A DNA stretch of 64,000 bases from BMS3BBIN04 sp964552465 (GTDB lineage Bacteria; Electryoneota; Electryoneia; Electryoneales; Electryoneaceae). Below, one piece after another: positions 32,681-41,057 of this stretch (positions are counted from its first letter, which is position 1; each line of letters begins with the position of its first letter). Made by a program: the position numbers and the translations under genes. The stretch covers positions 1 to 64,000 of the forward strand of contig CAZKGR010000009.1 of assembly GCA_964552465.1 (NCBI GenBank), written 5' to 3'. The notes beneath the pieces are model-generated. The model searched no databases. It saw nothing but the letters and a program-made list of their open reading frames with translations, and was not told the DNA's origin.

Positions 32681-35362
32681 CTAATTCTTGTATTCCTTGA
32701 ATCCGTCCATCAGTTGTCTGAATGACTTTGGGTTGTATTTATCATACCCTACTTCATCGACATAAACGAAGTCGTACTCTACTTCTGACTGAGCTCGATT
32801 AATATCCTCACACCACTGACGTAATCGCGCCATCTTTAGCGGCACGTCCAAGTCCTCCTGCCCCTTGGTTTCCACCACAACCACCCTACCATCCGTCAAT
32901 TTGACCAAAAAATCCGGGTAGTAGTTGGAGATGTCGCCATCGGCGTTCACATAATCCAGTTTGAAATGCACCGCCAGATAATTCTTGGCGTAGCTCACCA
33001 CATCACTGCAATCCTCCAGAAAATTGGCGAACTGCAATTCAAAATGGCTGTCTCCTATCACGCGATTGAACACGCTCTTTTTCGGGATCAAGTATTCCTG
33101 ATCTTTCACCACGAAGGGCCGTGTCTGCCTGAGCTTGATCGTATCACGAATCTCCGCATCGCCTTTGTCGCGTACGGTCAGATCGTTGATTGCCTTCCTG
33201 AAGGTCTCGATCACCGTCTTAGTCGCAACCAACTCCGACAGATTGCGCAAGGTATTGGCCGATTCCATTTCGACGGATTGGCCGAATAGGTCATCTTGGA
33301 CAAAACTCTTCACCTTCCCGTACAGCACATCGTACCCGCTGACCAGCCGTAGCTCCTTCATAATGGTTTGGGCAAAATAGCCGATCACGCTGCGGTAATC
33401 CGCAATCCCAGCACCATCGAGTATCGTGGTGTGGGTAACCTCCCCTGTGGTGATGTCCTTGAATACAATCTCCCGCTGCTCTTCCTCTGAAAACGTCAGG
33501 TAGGTGGTCGTTTGAAAGATCATCGCGCCGGAATTCAAATCCGCCAAGTTCTTGTATTCCCGATAAACACGCGTCGTTAGCACCGGAATTTCGATGTCTA
33601 ATGCGTCGATATCTTTATTCACATTGTCATTATCGATTTCCACCACCAATGGTGTTTTGGGCTTGGTGCCTTCGCCCATCGCCTTGTGTTCCAGCTCGAC
33701 GCCCTCGGCCTGGATGGACTCGACAAAATCCATAAAAGCATCTGTCCCTACAACGCTGACATATTCTTCCGCACTACCCGGATACATCTTGCGTAGACCC
33801 CGTCCCAGCGTCTGCTCAGGCAGGATGTTGCTTTTCGCAGAATAGGCGCGTAGTCCGACAATCGTCGTTACATTGCGCACGTCCCAGCCTTCCTTGAGCA
33901 TCAACACAGACACGATGGCTTCGAAAGGGCTGTCATCAGAGTCGATCTCATTGGACTGCTTACGCAGCAACTCCAGTTTTTCTTTTGCTTTACCCGTGGC
34001 GGCCTCGGAAATCTCCCCATTATTCTTGGTGTGAATAGTCAGCACCTTTCCGTAAAGATCGGGATAGCGGTTCTCTAGATACTCAGCGACCTCATCGCAG
34101 TTGCGAGTGTCATCCGTCATAACAAAGAGGATCGCTTTCTTACCCATCTTCTGGTGCTCGTCGTAAGCCTTTCGCCACTCGATCACCCCCAAATCCAAGT
34201 AATCCGCATACTGCTCCGTGAATTTAGCGCTTTGCTTTTCCGACAGCTTCGCCCGGCTCGCCGCATCAGGCAGCACTGGATGTTTCACAACATTCTGGGA
34301 AATCGCCTCCACTAATGGATAATCCGAAACTGTCTGGACAAAGATTGCCCCGTTGTTGTGCTTTGGAGTGGCTGTCACATCCACCTGTAGACTTAAACTG
34401 CCGCCTTTTTGCAGTAGCCGGTTGTGAATGTCTTCGATCGATTTGAACCACGCCAGCCTCTTGTCGTGGATATGGTGTGCCTCGTCGTTGATCACCATCA
34501 GTTCATCGATGTCGCGCACAATCATTCCCAGATCCACATTAGAATCCGTCGTTGACCCCGTAGGTCGCTTGCCGAGGAAGTAGTCCATTGTGTTCTCATC
34601 ATCAGCCATAGGCAGGACATCATCCCCTGAGTATACCCGGTGGATGTTGGTAAGGAAAATGTTCCCCGTCGCCCTCGTCACATTAACTTCATCCTGCTTG
34701 TGCAGAGTAAGTTGGAAGTCGTCTCGCCAGTTGCGCCCGTCGTAGCCGTTGTCCGGCAGCACTGGATCTTCGAAAAAGATGTGCAAACCCTGGAAGTCGT
34801 GATAGATCCGGTCCAGTACGATGATATTGGGGGCGATCACCAGAAAGTTCCTCGCCAGTTCCGAGTCCGGCTCATACAGCTTGTGGTAAAAACTCCACGC
34901 CAGTGCAAGGCTCATCACCTTCGTCTTGCCGGTACCCGTCGCCATCTTGATCACATAGCGCCGCCAGTTTTCGTCGAAATCAATTGCACGTATCGTTCCG
35001 ATGGAATCGAATCGCATCAAGTCGTATTTGTCCTTCGCACCCACCACGTCATAGAGATAAACGATTGTCTCGATAGCCTCCCGCTGGGCGAAGTCGTATT
35101 CGAAACTGCCCATAATCGCGTCCTTGCCGGGCAGTAGGTGCGGCTCTTTGAACCACCAGCTCAGTAGACTCTTGCTTGTTTCACTAGCGCCCACATATCC
35201 GCTGTCGCGGAACTCCTTTACCTTACGACGTAGTTGATGCACCAATGGCGGCATCAGCTTGCCAGCACCGGTTTCACGGAGTGCTTCATCTGCTGGGAAC
35301 CAGCGTACATCAGGATCGAGCATCGCATGTGGAGAATCGGGAAAATCAGGATGCAGCGCCAT
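32681..35362 (-). CDS. res: Type III restriction enzyme subunit R
   Basis: This 893-residue DNA translocase/endonuclease works in a complex with Mod. It has superfamily 2 helicase motifs: Walker A ATGTGKT at 141-147, DEAH at 293-296, DVTATPK (motif III), and motif VI QTLGRGLRKM near 520. The C-terminal nuclease is of the PD-(D/E)xK type, with PD at 816-817 and ETK at 831-833 (YYPDFLV ... VVVVETKGQ). Length is typical of Res. Its ATG overlaps the mod stop codon by one base (TAATG), which implies translational coupling. All key motifs look intact, so the enzyme is probably active. Confidence 0.93.
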   Translation of the reverse strand: MALHPDFPDSPHAMLDPDVRWFPADEALRETGAGKLMPPLVHQLRRKVKEFRDSGYVGASETSKSLLSWWFKEPHLLPGKDAIMGSFEYDFAQREAIETIVYLYDVVGAKDKYDLMRFDSIGTIRAIDFDENWRRYVIKMATGTGKTKVMSLALAWSFYHKLYEPDSELARNFLVIAPNIIVLDRIYHDFQGLHIFFEDPVLPDNGYDGRNWRDDFQLTLHKQDEVNVTRATGNIFLTNIHRVYSGDDVLPMADDENTMDYFLGKRPTGSTTDSNVDLGMIVRDIDELMVINDEAHHIHDKRLAWFKSIEDIHNRLLQKGGSLSLQVDVTATPKHNNGAIFVQTVSDYPLVEAISQNVVKHPVLPDAASRAKLSEKQSAKFTEQYADYLDLGVIEWRKAYDEHQKMGKKAILFVMTDDTRNCDEVAEYLENRYPDLYGKVLTIHTKNNGEISEAATGKAKEKLELLRKQSNEIDSDDSPFEAIVSVLMLKEGWDVRNVTTIVGLRAYSAKSNILPEQTLGRGLRKMYPGSAEEYVSVVGTDAFMDFVESIQAEGVELEHKAMGEGTKPKTPLVVEIDNDNVNKDIDALDIEIPVLTTRVYREYKNLADLNSGAMIFQTTTYLTFSEEEQREIVFKDITTGEVTHTTILDGAGIADYRSVIGYFAQTIMKELRLVSGYDVLYGKVKSFVQDDLFGQSVEMESANTLRNLSELVATKTVIETFRKAINDLTVRDKGDAEIRDTIKLRQTRPFVVKDQEYLIPKKSVFNRVIGDSHFELQFANFLEDCSDVVSYAKNYLAVHFKLDYVNADGDISNYYPDFLVKLTDGRVVVVETKGQEDLDVPLKMARLRQWCEDINRAQSEVEYDFVYVDEVGYDKYNPKSFRQLMDGFKEYKN

Positions 35363-37629
35363 TATTTCGCCCCTCCCACGTTGACTTCCACAATCGTCAT
35401 GGTATCATTGCCGAAGATATCCACCACCTTTGCTGCCACCTTGCGTCTGCCCGGTCTGCATTCGTGAGCAACGCTTTTTAGCTCTAGCGAACGATCCTTT
35501 TTAGTTCGGAAGCTCTGCCATTCGTTCTCGAACACATAGTCACCTGTCCATTGTTCTTCGGTTTCACCAGTTTCCGGATTCTGCACACGGATGATCTCGC
35601 GCTTGCTCTCGAAGTCAAAGTCCACGCTCCAGTAGTCAATCCAGTCGGTCCAATGTTGGGACAGTTGCTCGCGGCTGATCACACCATCCTTGTCAGCGCT
35701 GACTTTTACGATCTGTCCACGCTCCACGACGATCTTGCTACCCTTCTTCTTCAAATTTGCCTCAGCATTGGCTATAGAATCTTGTGAGTAAAACACCGAA
35801 AAATCAGTCAGCTCTACCGCCAAGGTATTGCCTTTATTGATAGGTTTAACCTCGATATAGGAGACATCGTGGAATACCACCTGGTTCTTCTCTACCGCAC
35901 GCTTGTCGAATACCTCAGCAGGAATGTACTTGGGCGCGATGTCGATACCTTTGGCACGGGCCTCATCCAGCACGTTCGGGAATAGCCCCATTTCGAACTC
36001 GAAACCAAGGATGTCAACTTTCGTGATGTGCTTCTTGCGGCACTCAAGAATGATCTCTTCGACAAACAGTCGCGTCACCGGCATATTGACTGGCCCGATT
36101 GCCACTAATCGCCCGGCCTTCTTGCCGTGAAATGCGGCAAACTGATTGGTCGGTTCGGCTTTGTACGCCTTCAAAATCAGATCGAGGAAGGCATCCTCTT
36201 TCTGTGCCAGTTGCTTGCGCTGTTCTTCCTCACGCAAGTTCGGATTAACGCCAACAAATTGCTGGCGTTCGTACTTGCCAAGGTTCAGAATCTCGAATGC
36301 CCTGTAGTCTTGATCATCTGCCTTAAGCTGACGTTGAACACCAATCATCCGCTTGCGTGTGGTGTGGATGGCGAACTTGCCCAAGTCGGAGATGATCCAT
36401 TTGCGACCCAATTTTTCCGCCATGGCTGCCGTAGTACCCGAACCACAGAAGAAATCTGCAACTAAGTCGCCTTCGTTGCTGGAAGCCTTTACGATGCGCT
36501 CAAGCAAGGCTTCGGGTTTTTGGGTGGGGTACCCAACTTTCTGAATTGCAGAAGCCTGCAAAGCTGAAATATCAGTCCAGACCGTTCCAACTAAAGATCC
36601 TTTAGACTCATCAAGGTATAGTTTTGTAGCTGGGCGCTTTGATTGATCATCTGGATAGTAGATTCTCCCTTCCTTATCTAGTTCCGCCATCCTCTCACGA
36701 GAATATCTCCATCCCTTCTTTGGGGGCTGAAATCCTTTCCATTCATACATCATATTTGGTCGAGGATTCGGACTGTCAATTGGCCCAAGTCGATAACGAC
36801 GACCGTCAGGGTCTGAAAATCTGTAACGGGTTTCTATATCTTCAGTCGCTTGAGCGATATACTGCGGATTCCAAATAAACTTGTCGCCTTTTGAGTAATG
36901 GAAAATCGTATCAGCAATCGCAGCCCAAGATTTGGCGTCATTGTGTGTCCTTGTGCGCCTCCAAGTTATCTCATTGACGAAGCTATCAATCCCAAATACT
37001 TCATTCAGCACGAGCCGGATATATGAATTGATCCTCCAATCGCAATGCACATAGATACTGCCATCCTTAGCGAGCAGGTCGCGCATGAGAATGAGGCGCT
37101 CGTAGATCATTGCGATAAAAGAATCGGCGCCCTTGCCCCAAGTGTCGCGATAAGCGATCTCTTCAAGAATGTTCGGTTTCTTGGTGAAGGTGTCATCACC
37201 GATCTCGATGTCCATACTGAAATCTGCACCGACGTCAAATGGTGGATCGATGTAGATCAGCTTCAACCCACCCTGCTTTTCGATCTCTTCGCGGAGTGGG
37301 CCGTTCTTGAGGCTCGAAAGGATCAGCTTGTTGTCGCCCCAGATCAGCTTGTTTGTCCAACCCTTAAGTTGCCGTCCACGATTGTCCATTGTGAACAGGT
37401 CAGGTTGCAGCTCAGCTTCTTTAGGCTCCTCAGCCCTGGGCTCGTCCACCTGCTCAATGGTTTGAAAAGGCAGTACGATGTTGCAGACCTCGTTGTTCTT
37501 GCCGTTCCAGACCAGTTCCACCTCCCGTTTGTCTTCGAACATCAGGAATCGGTACTTATCCGGTAATGGTCTGTCAGCCTCAATAAACCGCACAATCTCT
37601 TGCTTTTCCTGCTCCGTCAGACGCGGCAT
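35362..37629 (-). CDS. mod: Type III DNA adenine methyltransferase (Mod)
   Basis: The 755-residue protein recognises the site and methylates adenine to N6-methyladenine. It follows the beta-class order: DPPF (motif IV) at 128-131, and the SAM-binding FCGSGTT (motif I) at 394-400, with the target-recognition segment between them (about 205-360). The C-terminal 350 residues are typical of type III Mod and bind Res. AGGAGA precedes the ATG. The segment for residues 205-360 (about 36549-37014) looks richer in AT than its flanks: I counted 23 and 25 G+C in two 60-base samples there (36601-36660, 36841-36900), against 32 and 33 in flanking samples (36481-36540, 37081-37140). Confidence 0.93.
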   Translation of the reverse strand: MPRLTEQEKQEIVRFIEADRPLPDKYRFLMFEDKREVELVWNGKNNEVCNIVLPFQTIEQVDEPRAEEPKEAELQPDLFTMDNRGRQLKGWTNKLIWGDNKLILSSLKNGPLREEIEKQGGLKLIYIDPPFDVGADFSMDIEIGDDTFTKKPNILEEIAYRDTWGKGADSFIAMIYERLILMRDLLAKDGSIYVHCDWRINSYIRLVLNEVFGIDSFVNEITWRRTRTHNDAKSWAAIADTIFHYSKGDKFIWNPQYIAQATEDIETRYRFSDPDGRRYRLGPIDSPNPRPNMMYEWKGFQPPKKGWRYSRERMAELDKEGRIYYPDDQSKRPATKLYLDESKGSLVGTVWTDISALQASAIQKVGYPTQKPEALLERIVKASSNEGDLVADFFCGSGTTAAMAEKLGRKWIISDLGKFAIHTTRKRMIGVQRQLKADDQDYRAFEILNLGKYERQQFVGVNPNLREEEQRKQLAQKEDAFLDLILKAYKAEPTNQFAAFHGKKAGRLVAIGPVNMPVTRLFVEEIILECRKKHITKVDILGFEFEMGLFPNVLDEARAKGIDIAPKYIPAEVFDKRAVEKNQVVFHDVSYIEVKPINKGNTLAVELTDFSVFYSQDSIANAEANLKKKGSKIVVERGQIVKVSADKDGVISREQLSQHWTDWIDYWSVDFDFESKREIIRVQNPETGETEEQWTGDYVFENEWQSFRTKKDRSLELKSVAHECRPGRRKVAAKVVDIFGNDTMTIVEVNVGGAK

Positions 37630-37737
37630 AGAGAGTATCTCCTTCGCGGCATTAATCCGCCTTCAGGTCGTTGTCGATGGTGAACTGGGCTCAACCAACA
37701 AGATAGGTTACTTAAGCCCATTTGGGTAGATCAGATC

Positions 37738-37926
37738 TTACTGTTTCAGCCAATGCCCTTCACAAACATCCGGTATTTCGCAGGGGTAAAAGGGGCGAAG
37801 TACATTCGTCCCCTTGTTGTTCATCGTTTTGACTTCAGCCAATGCCACAACAAACAAGCGCCTTCGAGCGCGGTTTCCACAGCGTGACCAACTTTTCGCC
37901 AAGGGATTTTCGACCAGATCATACAT
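37738..37926 (-). CDS. Small hypothetical protein in the island
   Basis: A 62-residue frame whose ATG overlaps the stop codon of the frame upstream (GATGTATGA) and is preceded by GGGGAGGAAG, an excellent ribosome site. That junction supports translation. The sequence (MYDLVENPLAKSW..., later EVKTMNNKGTNVLRPFYPC) is not one I recognise. It ends 108 bases before mod on the same strand. It may be the remnant of a larger gene cut down at the right island boundary. The opposite-strand frame here (37814-38146) has no start signals. Confidence 0.42.
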   Translation of the reverse strand: MYDLVENPLAKSWSRCGNRARRRLFVVALAEVKTMNNKGTNVLRPFYPCEIPDVCEGHWLKQ

Positions 37927-38125
37927 CTTCCTCCCCGGTTACACGATCACCCGGATCATCGAAGTCGGATTCAGCTATGACGCCGAAAGTTTGACGGCAT
38001 TCATCGCGAAGCTTCAGTGCGATATCCAGCTCTTCTTGCGAAACCACACGCTCGACACTACAGTTCACTTCAGCCCAGCGGTAAGAATTGCGCTGGACAT
38101 CGTCCAAACTAAACCGTGTGACCAC
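37919..38125 (-). CDS. Hypothetical protein fragment at the right island edge
   Basis: A 68-residue frame starting from a possible GTG at 38125; the frame stays open upstream to about 38155, which is the inferred island boundary. It may therefore be the C-terminal piece of a longer gene whose beginning was lost. The sequence (VTRFSLDDVQRNSYRWAEVNC, then QEELDIALKLRDECRQTFGV) is not recognised. It overlaps the next frame by eight bases in an ATGTATGA arrangement. Confidence 0.4.
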   Translation of the reverse strand: MVTRFSLDDVQRNSYRWAEVNCSVERVVSQEELDIALKLRDECRQTFGVIAESDFDDPGDRVTGEEDV

Positions 38126-38155
38126 CGCGATTGCCGGTGCTTTTGACCTGGCTTA

Positions 38156-38598
38156 TGACATATCTGAGCATCGATGACGGATTGTTCAGACATGTAACCA
38201 CGGGCGATATTGACGGCGACAGCGACATGGACATTGTAGCCTCAGGCTATGATAACCACCAGCTTACCTGGTGGAGGCAGGATAATCTGAACTTCGTTGA
38301 AGAGCATTTCGGATCTAACGATCCTCATCCTGAAGTTTTCGAGGTCGGATCGGCCTATCCGAATCCGTTCAATTCATCTGCATCGATCTCTGTTTCGTTA
38401 GATCAGCCGACGCATGTTAGCCTGACGGTTTTTGATATTCTTGGCCGCGAGATTATGAGTCTTGTCAATGAAGAGGTTCCATCGGGCAGGCATGTCTATT
38501 CGATTGATGGCTCTGTGTTACAAACCGGATTGTATTTCGTTGAAGCGGTCGTCTCAGACCAACAGGCTTCCGTGCAAAAGTTGATTTTGCTCAAGTAA
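38156..38598 (+). pseudogene. 3' fragment of an FG-GAP/T9SS exoprotein gene
   Basis: The frame encodes the end of an FG-GAP repeat (SIDDGLF, then TTGDIDGDSDMDIVASGYDNHQLTWWRQD), a short linker (HPEVFEVGSA) and a complete T9SS sorting domain (YPNPFNSSA, ILGREIMSL, SVQKLILLK). There is no signal peptide and no plausible start. It cannot be the missing tail of the gene at 29523: that one had the recurring ~100-residue domain before its linker, while here the FG-GAP repeat runs directly into the linker. It is the remnant of a second paralogue. Confidence 0.82.
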
Positions 38599-38617
38599 GC
38601 AACCTTGTCATAAAGAA

Positions 38618-38650
38618 CCGGGGACACTTTCAGAAAAAAGTGTCCCCGGT
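38618..38650. repeat. Family F hairpin (CCGGGGACACTTT ... AAAGTGTCCCCGG)
   Basis: CCGGGGACACTTTcagaaaAAAGTGTCCCCGG, a near-perfect stem. The same arms recur at 61400-61430, and a damaged copy is at about 10989-11020. It may act as a terminator for the sorting-domain fragment. Confidence 0.8.
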
Positions 38651-38668
38651 TATTGTGTTAGTCTTTTG

Positions 38669-38701
38669 CTCATACCTCACAGCTCATACCTCATACCTGC
38701 T
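38669..38701. repeat. Tandem heptamer tract (CTCATAC type)
   Basis: Units CTCATAC, CTCACAG, CTCATAC, CTCATAC, then a degenerate unit. The tract runs straight into the stop codon (38702-38704) of the FemAB-like gene on the minus strand. Confidence 0.8.
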
Positions 38702-39760
38702 TCACCTCACATCCAGCTCAACTTTTGGCGTGTCTGGCATGTAGTTCGGCGGTGCTTTCCAGCTCTGGACGTTGTCGAGGATCAACGTGTTGCGGAAGAA
38801 GCCGGTCATCGAGAAGTTTTCCTTGAACGCTGCCAGCCCCCAAGTAACCTTGTTCCCCGGCTCATTGCTGATCCCGAAATCGTACCAGTGGAAGCCGCGT
38901 TCGTGCGCGTGCAGGATGGAATCGTGAACCAGCAACGGTGACGGTCGCAGATTCTGGGCATCGTGGCGGTGCGCTATGTAAAACTCGAGCATCACCTTTT
39001 CGTTGCACACGAAGTTAAGGATGCACGCGATCGCCTCACCGTTGTGGTATGCCATCGACGCTTCCATCTGCTTCGGCGCGAGTTCAGCGAGTTTTTCGAT
39101 CTCGTCACGGGTGTGGGTTGGGGTCACGCCCAGCCGCGCCCGATTCTGAAACAGGATGTCGTAGAAAACGTCCAGCGTTTCACCGTGCAGCGGGATGTTG
39201 TGCTTGATCGTCACACCCTCACGCACGGCCTTACGGATCGCGGTGCGAGTCTTGTTGTCGTAACGGTCGATCAGTTGCCGTTCAGCCAGCGGCAAGTCGC
39301 TCAGGTCAATCGCCTGGGTGTAGTCCTGTTTCAGGTAGGTGAAGCCAGCGCGCCTGAGTGCGAACTCGACCGAGTCGCCGATTCGTCGATGGTAAAATAT
39401 CGGCGGCGGTGTGCAACGCAAACGTTCGATGCCTTCGTCCTTGGCGACCTCGATCAGGTCGTGCAACAGACGGTGAACATGGATCAGGCTAACGTCTTCC
39501 CGGATCAGCAGCCCGCCGTATGATGCGCCTGGATGGCTGGTCCATGACTTGAGGCCGTCTTCATCACGGTACGCACCTGGCCACGCCGCGACGATATGCC
39601 CCTTGCGGCGAAAGATCAGGTGATGGTGGTCGAACCGGTCTTTCGGGTGATAGTCGAAGAACCGTTGCTGGTTGAACAGGTTACCCTGCAACGAGCGGCG
39701 GATGAAGCGGTCCCACTCAGCACGGTGGGCTTCGGTGTAAAATTCAACGTCGAAGTACAT
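38702..39760 (-). CDS. FemAB-like GNAT acyltransferase
   Basis: The 352-residue product (ATG 39760, chosen as the natural start MYFDVEFY; the frame is open 17 residues further) has the two tandem GNAT folds of the FemAB-related group. The first half includes a RKGHIVAAWPG strand-turn and SYGGLLIRED. The second half has RLGVTPTHTRDEIEKL, then VMLEFYIAHRHDAQNLRPSPLLVHDSI and WYDFGISNEPG, the phrase that marks the lipid II/peptidoglycan or polysaccharide-associated FemAB branch. It probably adds an aminoacyl or other acyl group to a surface polymer. It is not next to a PEP-CTERM or exosortase locus, where some relatives occur. Confidence 0.8.
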   Translation of the reverse strand: MYFDVEFYTEAHRAEWDRFIRRSLQGNLFNQQRFFDYHPKDRFDHHHLIFRRKGHIVAAWPGAYRDEDGLKSWTSHPGASYGGLLIREDVSLIHVHRLLHDLIEVAKDEGIERLRCTPPPIFYHRRIGDSVEFALRRAGFTYLKQDYTQAIDLSDLPLAERQLIDRYDNKTRTAIRKAVREGVTIKHNIPLHGETLDVFYDILFQNRARLGVTPTHTRDEIEKLAELAPKQMEASMAYHNGEAIACILNFVCNEKVMLEFYIAHRHDAQNLRPSPLLVHDSILHAHERGFHWYDFGISNEPGNKVTWGLAAFKENFSMTGFFRNTLILDNVQSWKAPPNYMPDTPKVELDVR

Positions 39761-39912
39761 GGACGGTTCGTGTGTTGTTGATGATGGTTGAATATAGCAC
39801 AATGGGGACACCTAACCCCATTCGCAAGAATTGGTTCAACGTAATCCTCTCAATCGCTTGATAGGTATGACGACGAAGACGGACCTGTTTATGGGACGAA
39901 GGTGTCCCTATT
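39761..39912. other. Gap with GGGGACACCTAACCCC and GAAGGTGTCCCTATTTC fragments
   Basis: The 152-base gap contains GGGGACAC at 39803 and GGTGTCCC at 39901, which look like two arms of a diverged family F element about 95 bases apart. No gene is seen. Confidence 0.4.
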
Positions 39913-40860
39913 TCACATTCTCGGATCGAACTGAATTTTGAGTGTGTCGGGCTGGAAGGCGTGTTCGAAAGCCGCTTTCGCGTCGCGTAACGGGTAAACC
40001 TCATCGATCAGATCTTCGACTTCTATAGCACCTTCGGCCAGCAGTTTAACTGCTGCTTCCACATCACCGCAGCGCGACCCAACCAATTTCAGCTCGTCAA
40101 CCGCGATGCGGGATGGGTTGAGCTCAACCGTTTCGGTATAGGTCGACTTGAGCACGATTGTCGCTTCGGGCTTGGCAGCGTCAATGGCGGTCTGCAACCC
40201 GGACGGGCTGCCGCTACACTCGATAATTGCGGCATATTCTCGCCCGGGTTCATTCGTGATAATCTCGACACCTGCATCACGCAACATGCCTAGCTTACGG
40301 TCGGAGCGTCCGATGGCGTGAACGGTGCGGCCTTCCATGCGTAAGACTCGTGCGGTCAGTTGGGCGAGGCGCCCGTCGCCGATCAGTAGCACCGGATCGT
40401 CGGTCACAGGCAAGCGACTGACGCCATCCATCGCGGCGGCGAGCGGTTCGGCCATTGCACCGGCGGCATCGCTGACGTTGTCCGGCAACGCGACCAGCAA
40501 TTGCTCCGGCAGCACAATGAACTCTGCCATCGCGCCTTCACGTCCACGAATGCCAATGGCTTGGCGGTCGGGGTGATGCTTGGCATCGGTGTACGGGATA
40601 TGACCCTTATGTCCGGGGACGATGTTGATATGTGCGGTGACGCGTCGTCGGATCCACGAGTACAGATCAGATTCGACCACTTCCCCGGCGAACTCGTGCC
40701 CGATGATCCCCTGCCAGTCGGAGTAACCGCGCAGCAGTTCACCATCAGTCGCGCAGATCCCGACGCGGTGCACGCGAATCAGGACTTCGTCCTCGCGGGT
40801 GCGTGATGGCTTCGGCACAGTGACCGGTTCAGGGTCGTTGGCTGCGGTTATCGCGAGCAT
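39913..40860 (-). CDS. Zinc-type medium-chain dehydrogenase (MDR family)
   Basis: The 315-residue product has a GroES-like first half and a Rossmann second half. Catalytic zinc ligands are present: Cys36 (VGICATDGE), His55-Glu56 (GHEFAGEVV) and Glu138. The cofactor site reads LLIGDGRLAQLTA at about 158-170. The closest pattern I know is the glucose/sorbitol/threonine dehydrogenase-like group ('RQAIGIRGREGAMAEF'). The loop that normally holds four cysteines of the structural zinc (about residues 78-101) has none here; it reads NIVPGHKGHIPYTDAKHHP. Similar losses are known in other MDR enzymes. Substrate unknown; the neighbours do not help. Confidence 0.8.
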   Translation of the reverse strand: MLAITAANDPEPVTVPKPSRTREDEVLIRVHRVGICATDGELLRGYSDWQGIIGHEFAGEVVESDLYSWIRRRVTAHINIVPGHKGHIPYTDAKHHPDRQAIGIRGREGAMAEFIVLPEQLLVALPDNVSDAAGAMAEPLAAAMDGVSRLPVTDDPVLLIGDGRLAQLTARVLRMEGRTVHAIGRSDRKLGMLRDAGVEIITNEPGREYAAIIECSGSPSGLQTAIDAAKPEATIVLKSTYTETVELNPSRIAVDELKLVGSRCGDVEAAVKLLAEGAIEVEDLIDEVYPLRDAKAAFEHAFQPDTLKIQFDPRM

Positions 40861-40890
40861 GGTGTCAGATTCCGGCGTTGTAACCCACTC

Positions 40891-40917
40891 TTGCCCGTGT
40901 TGGCTATGCCAACGCGG
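40891..40917. repeat. Family B hairpin
   Basis: TTGCCCGTGTTGGCtatGCCAACGCGG, identical over 27 bases to 2559-2585. Confidence 0.85.
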
Positions 40918-40972
40918 ACATCCAGAGTCGAAAAAAGAAATCCATCACTTCTTCAGGATGATAAGTACTCTC

Positions 40973-40999
40973 CCGCGTTGTCATAGCCAACACGGGCAA
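40973..40999. repeat. Family B hairpin, inverted copy
   Basis: CCGCGTTGtcatAGCCAACACGGGCAA is an inverted copy of the hairpin at 40891, 55 bases away, so the two could pair with each other in a larger structure. CGCGCTTGCAAGCAAGCACGGG follows at 41010-41033. Confidence 0.8.
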
Positions 41000-41057
41000 G
41001 CGTTCGTTTGATCCGCGCTTGCAAGCAAGCACGGGCCTGTCGATTACGAAACATAAT

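Larger units (their letters stand above)
31098..38155. mobile_element. Genomic island with type III restriction-modification operon
   Basis: About 7.06 kb of unrelated DNA sits between a T9SS gene missing its 3' end and a T9SS gene missing its 5' end. All its genes read on the minus strand. The boundaries are inferred from where exoprotein homology stops: SVGSA on the left, and the first FG-GAP residues on the right. I found no integrase, transposase, terminal inverted repeat or flanking duplication. The two host fragments are not the two halves of one gene, so the event looks like replacement or recombination, not simple insertion. Confidence 0.65.

Noticed and set aside
37630..37737. Search for direct repeats or terminal inverted repeats bounding the island
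   Set aside because: Comparing the bases around 31,090-31,110 and 38,140-38,160 by eye, and this gap before mod, I found no shared sequence longer than a few bases.
37814..38146. 110-residue plus-strand frame at the right end of the island
   Set aside because: The minus-strand frames have a strong ribosome site and overlapping stop/start; the plus frame has none.
31098..38155. Island as BREX, DISARM or a type I system
   Set aside because: No BrxC/PglZ, DrmA/DrmB or HsdS-type genes; the methylase and helicase/nuclease have type III order and motifs.
29523..38598. The two T9SS fragments as halves of one gene split by a simple insertion
   Set aside because: The left piece already passed the recurring domain and reached the linker; the right piece starts back in an FG-GAP repeat and lacks that domain, so they come from different paralogues.
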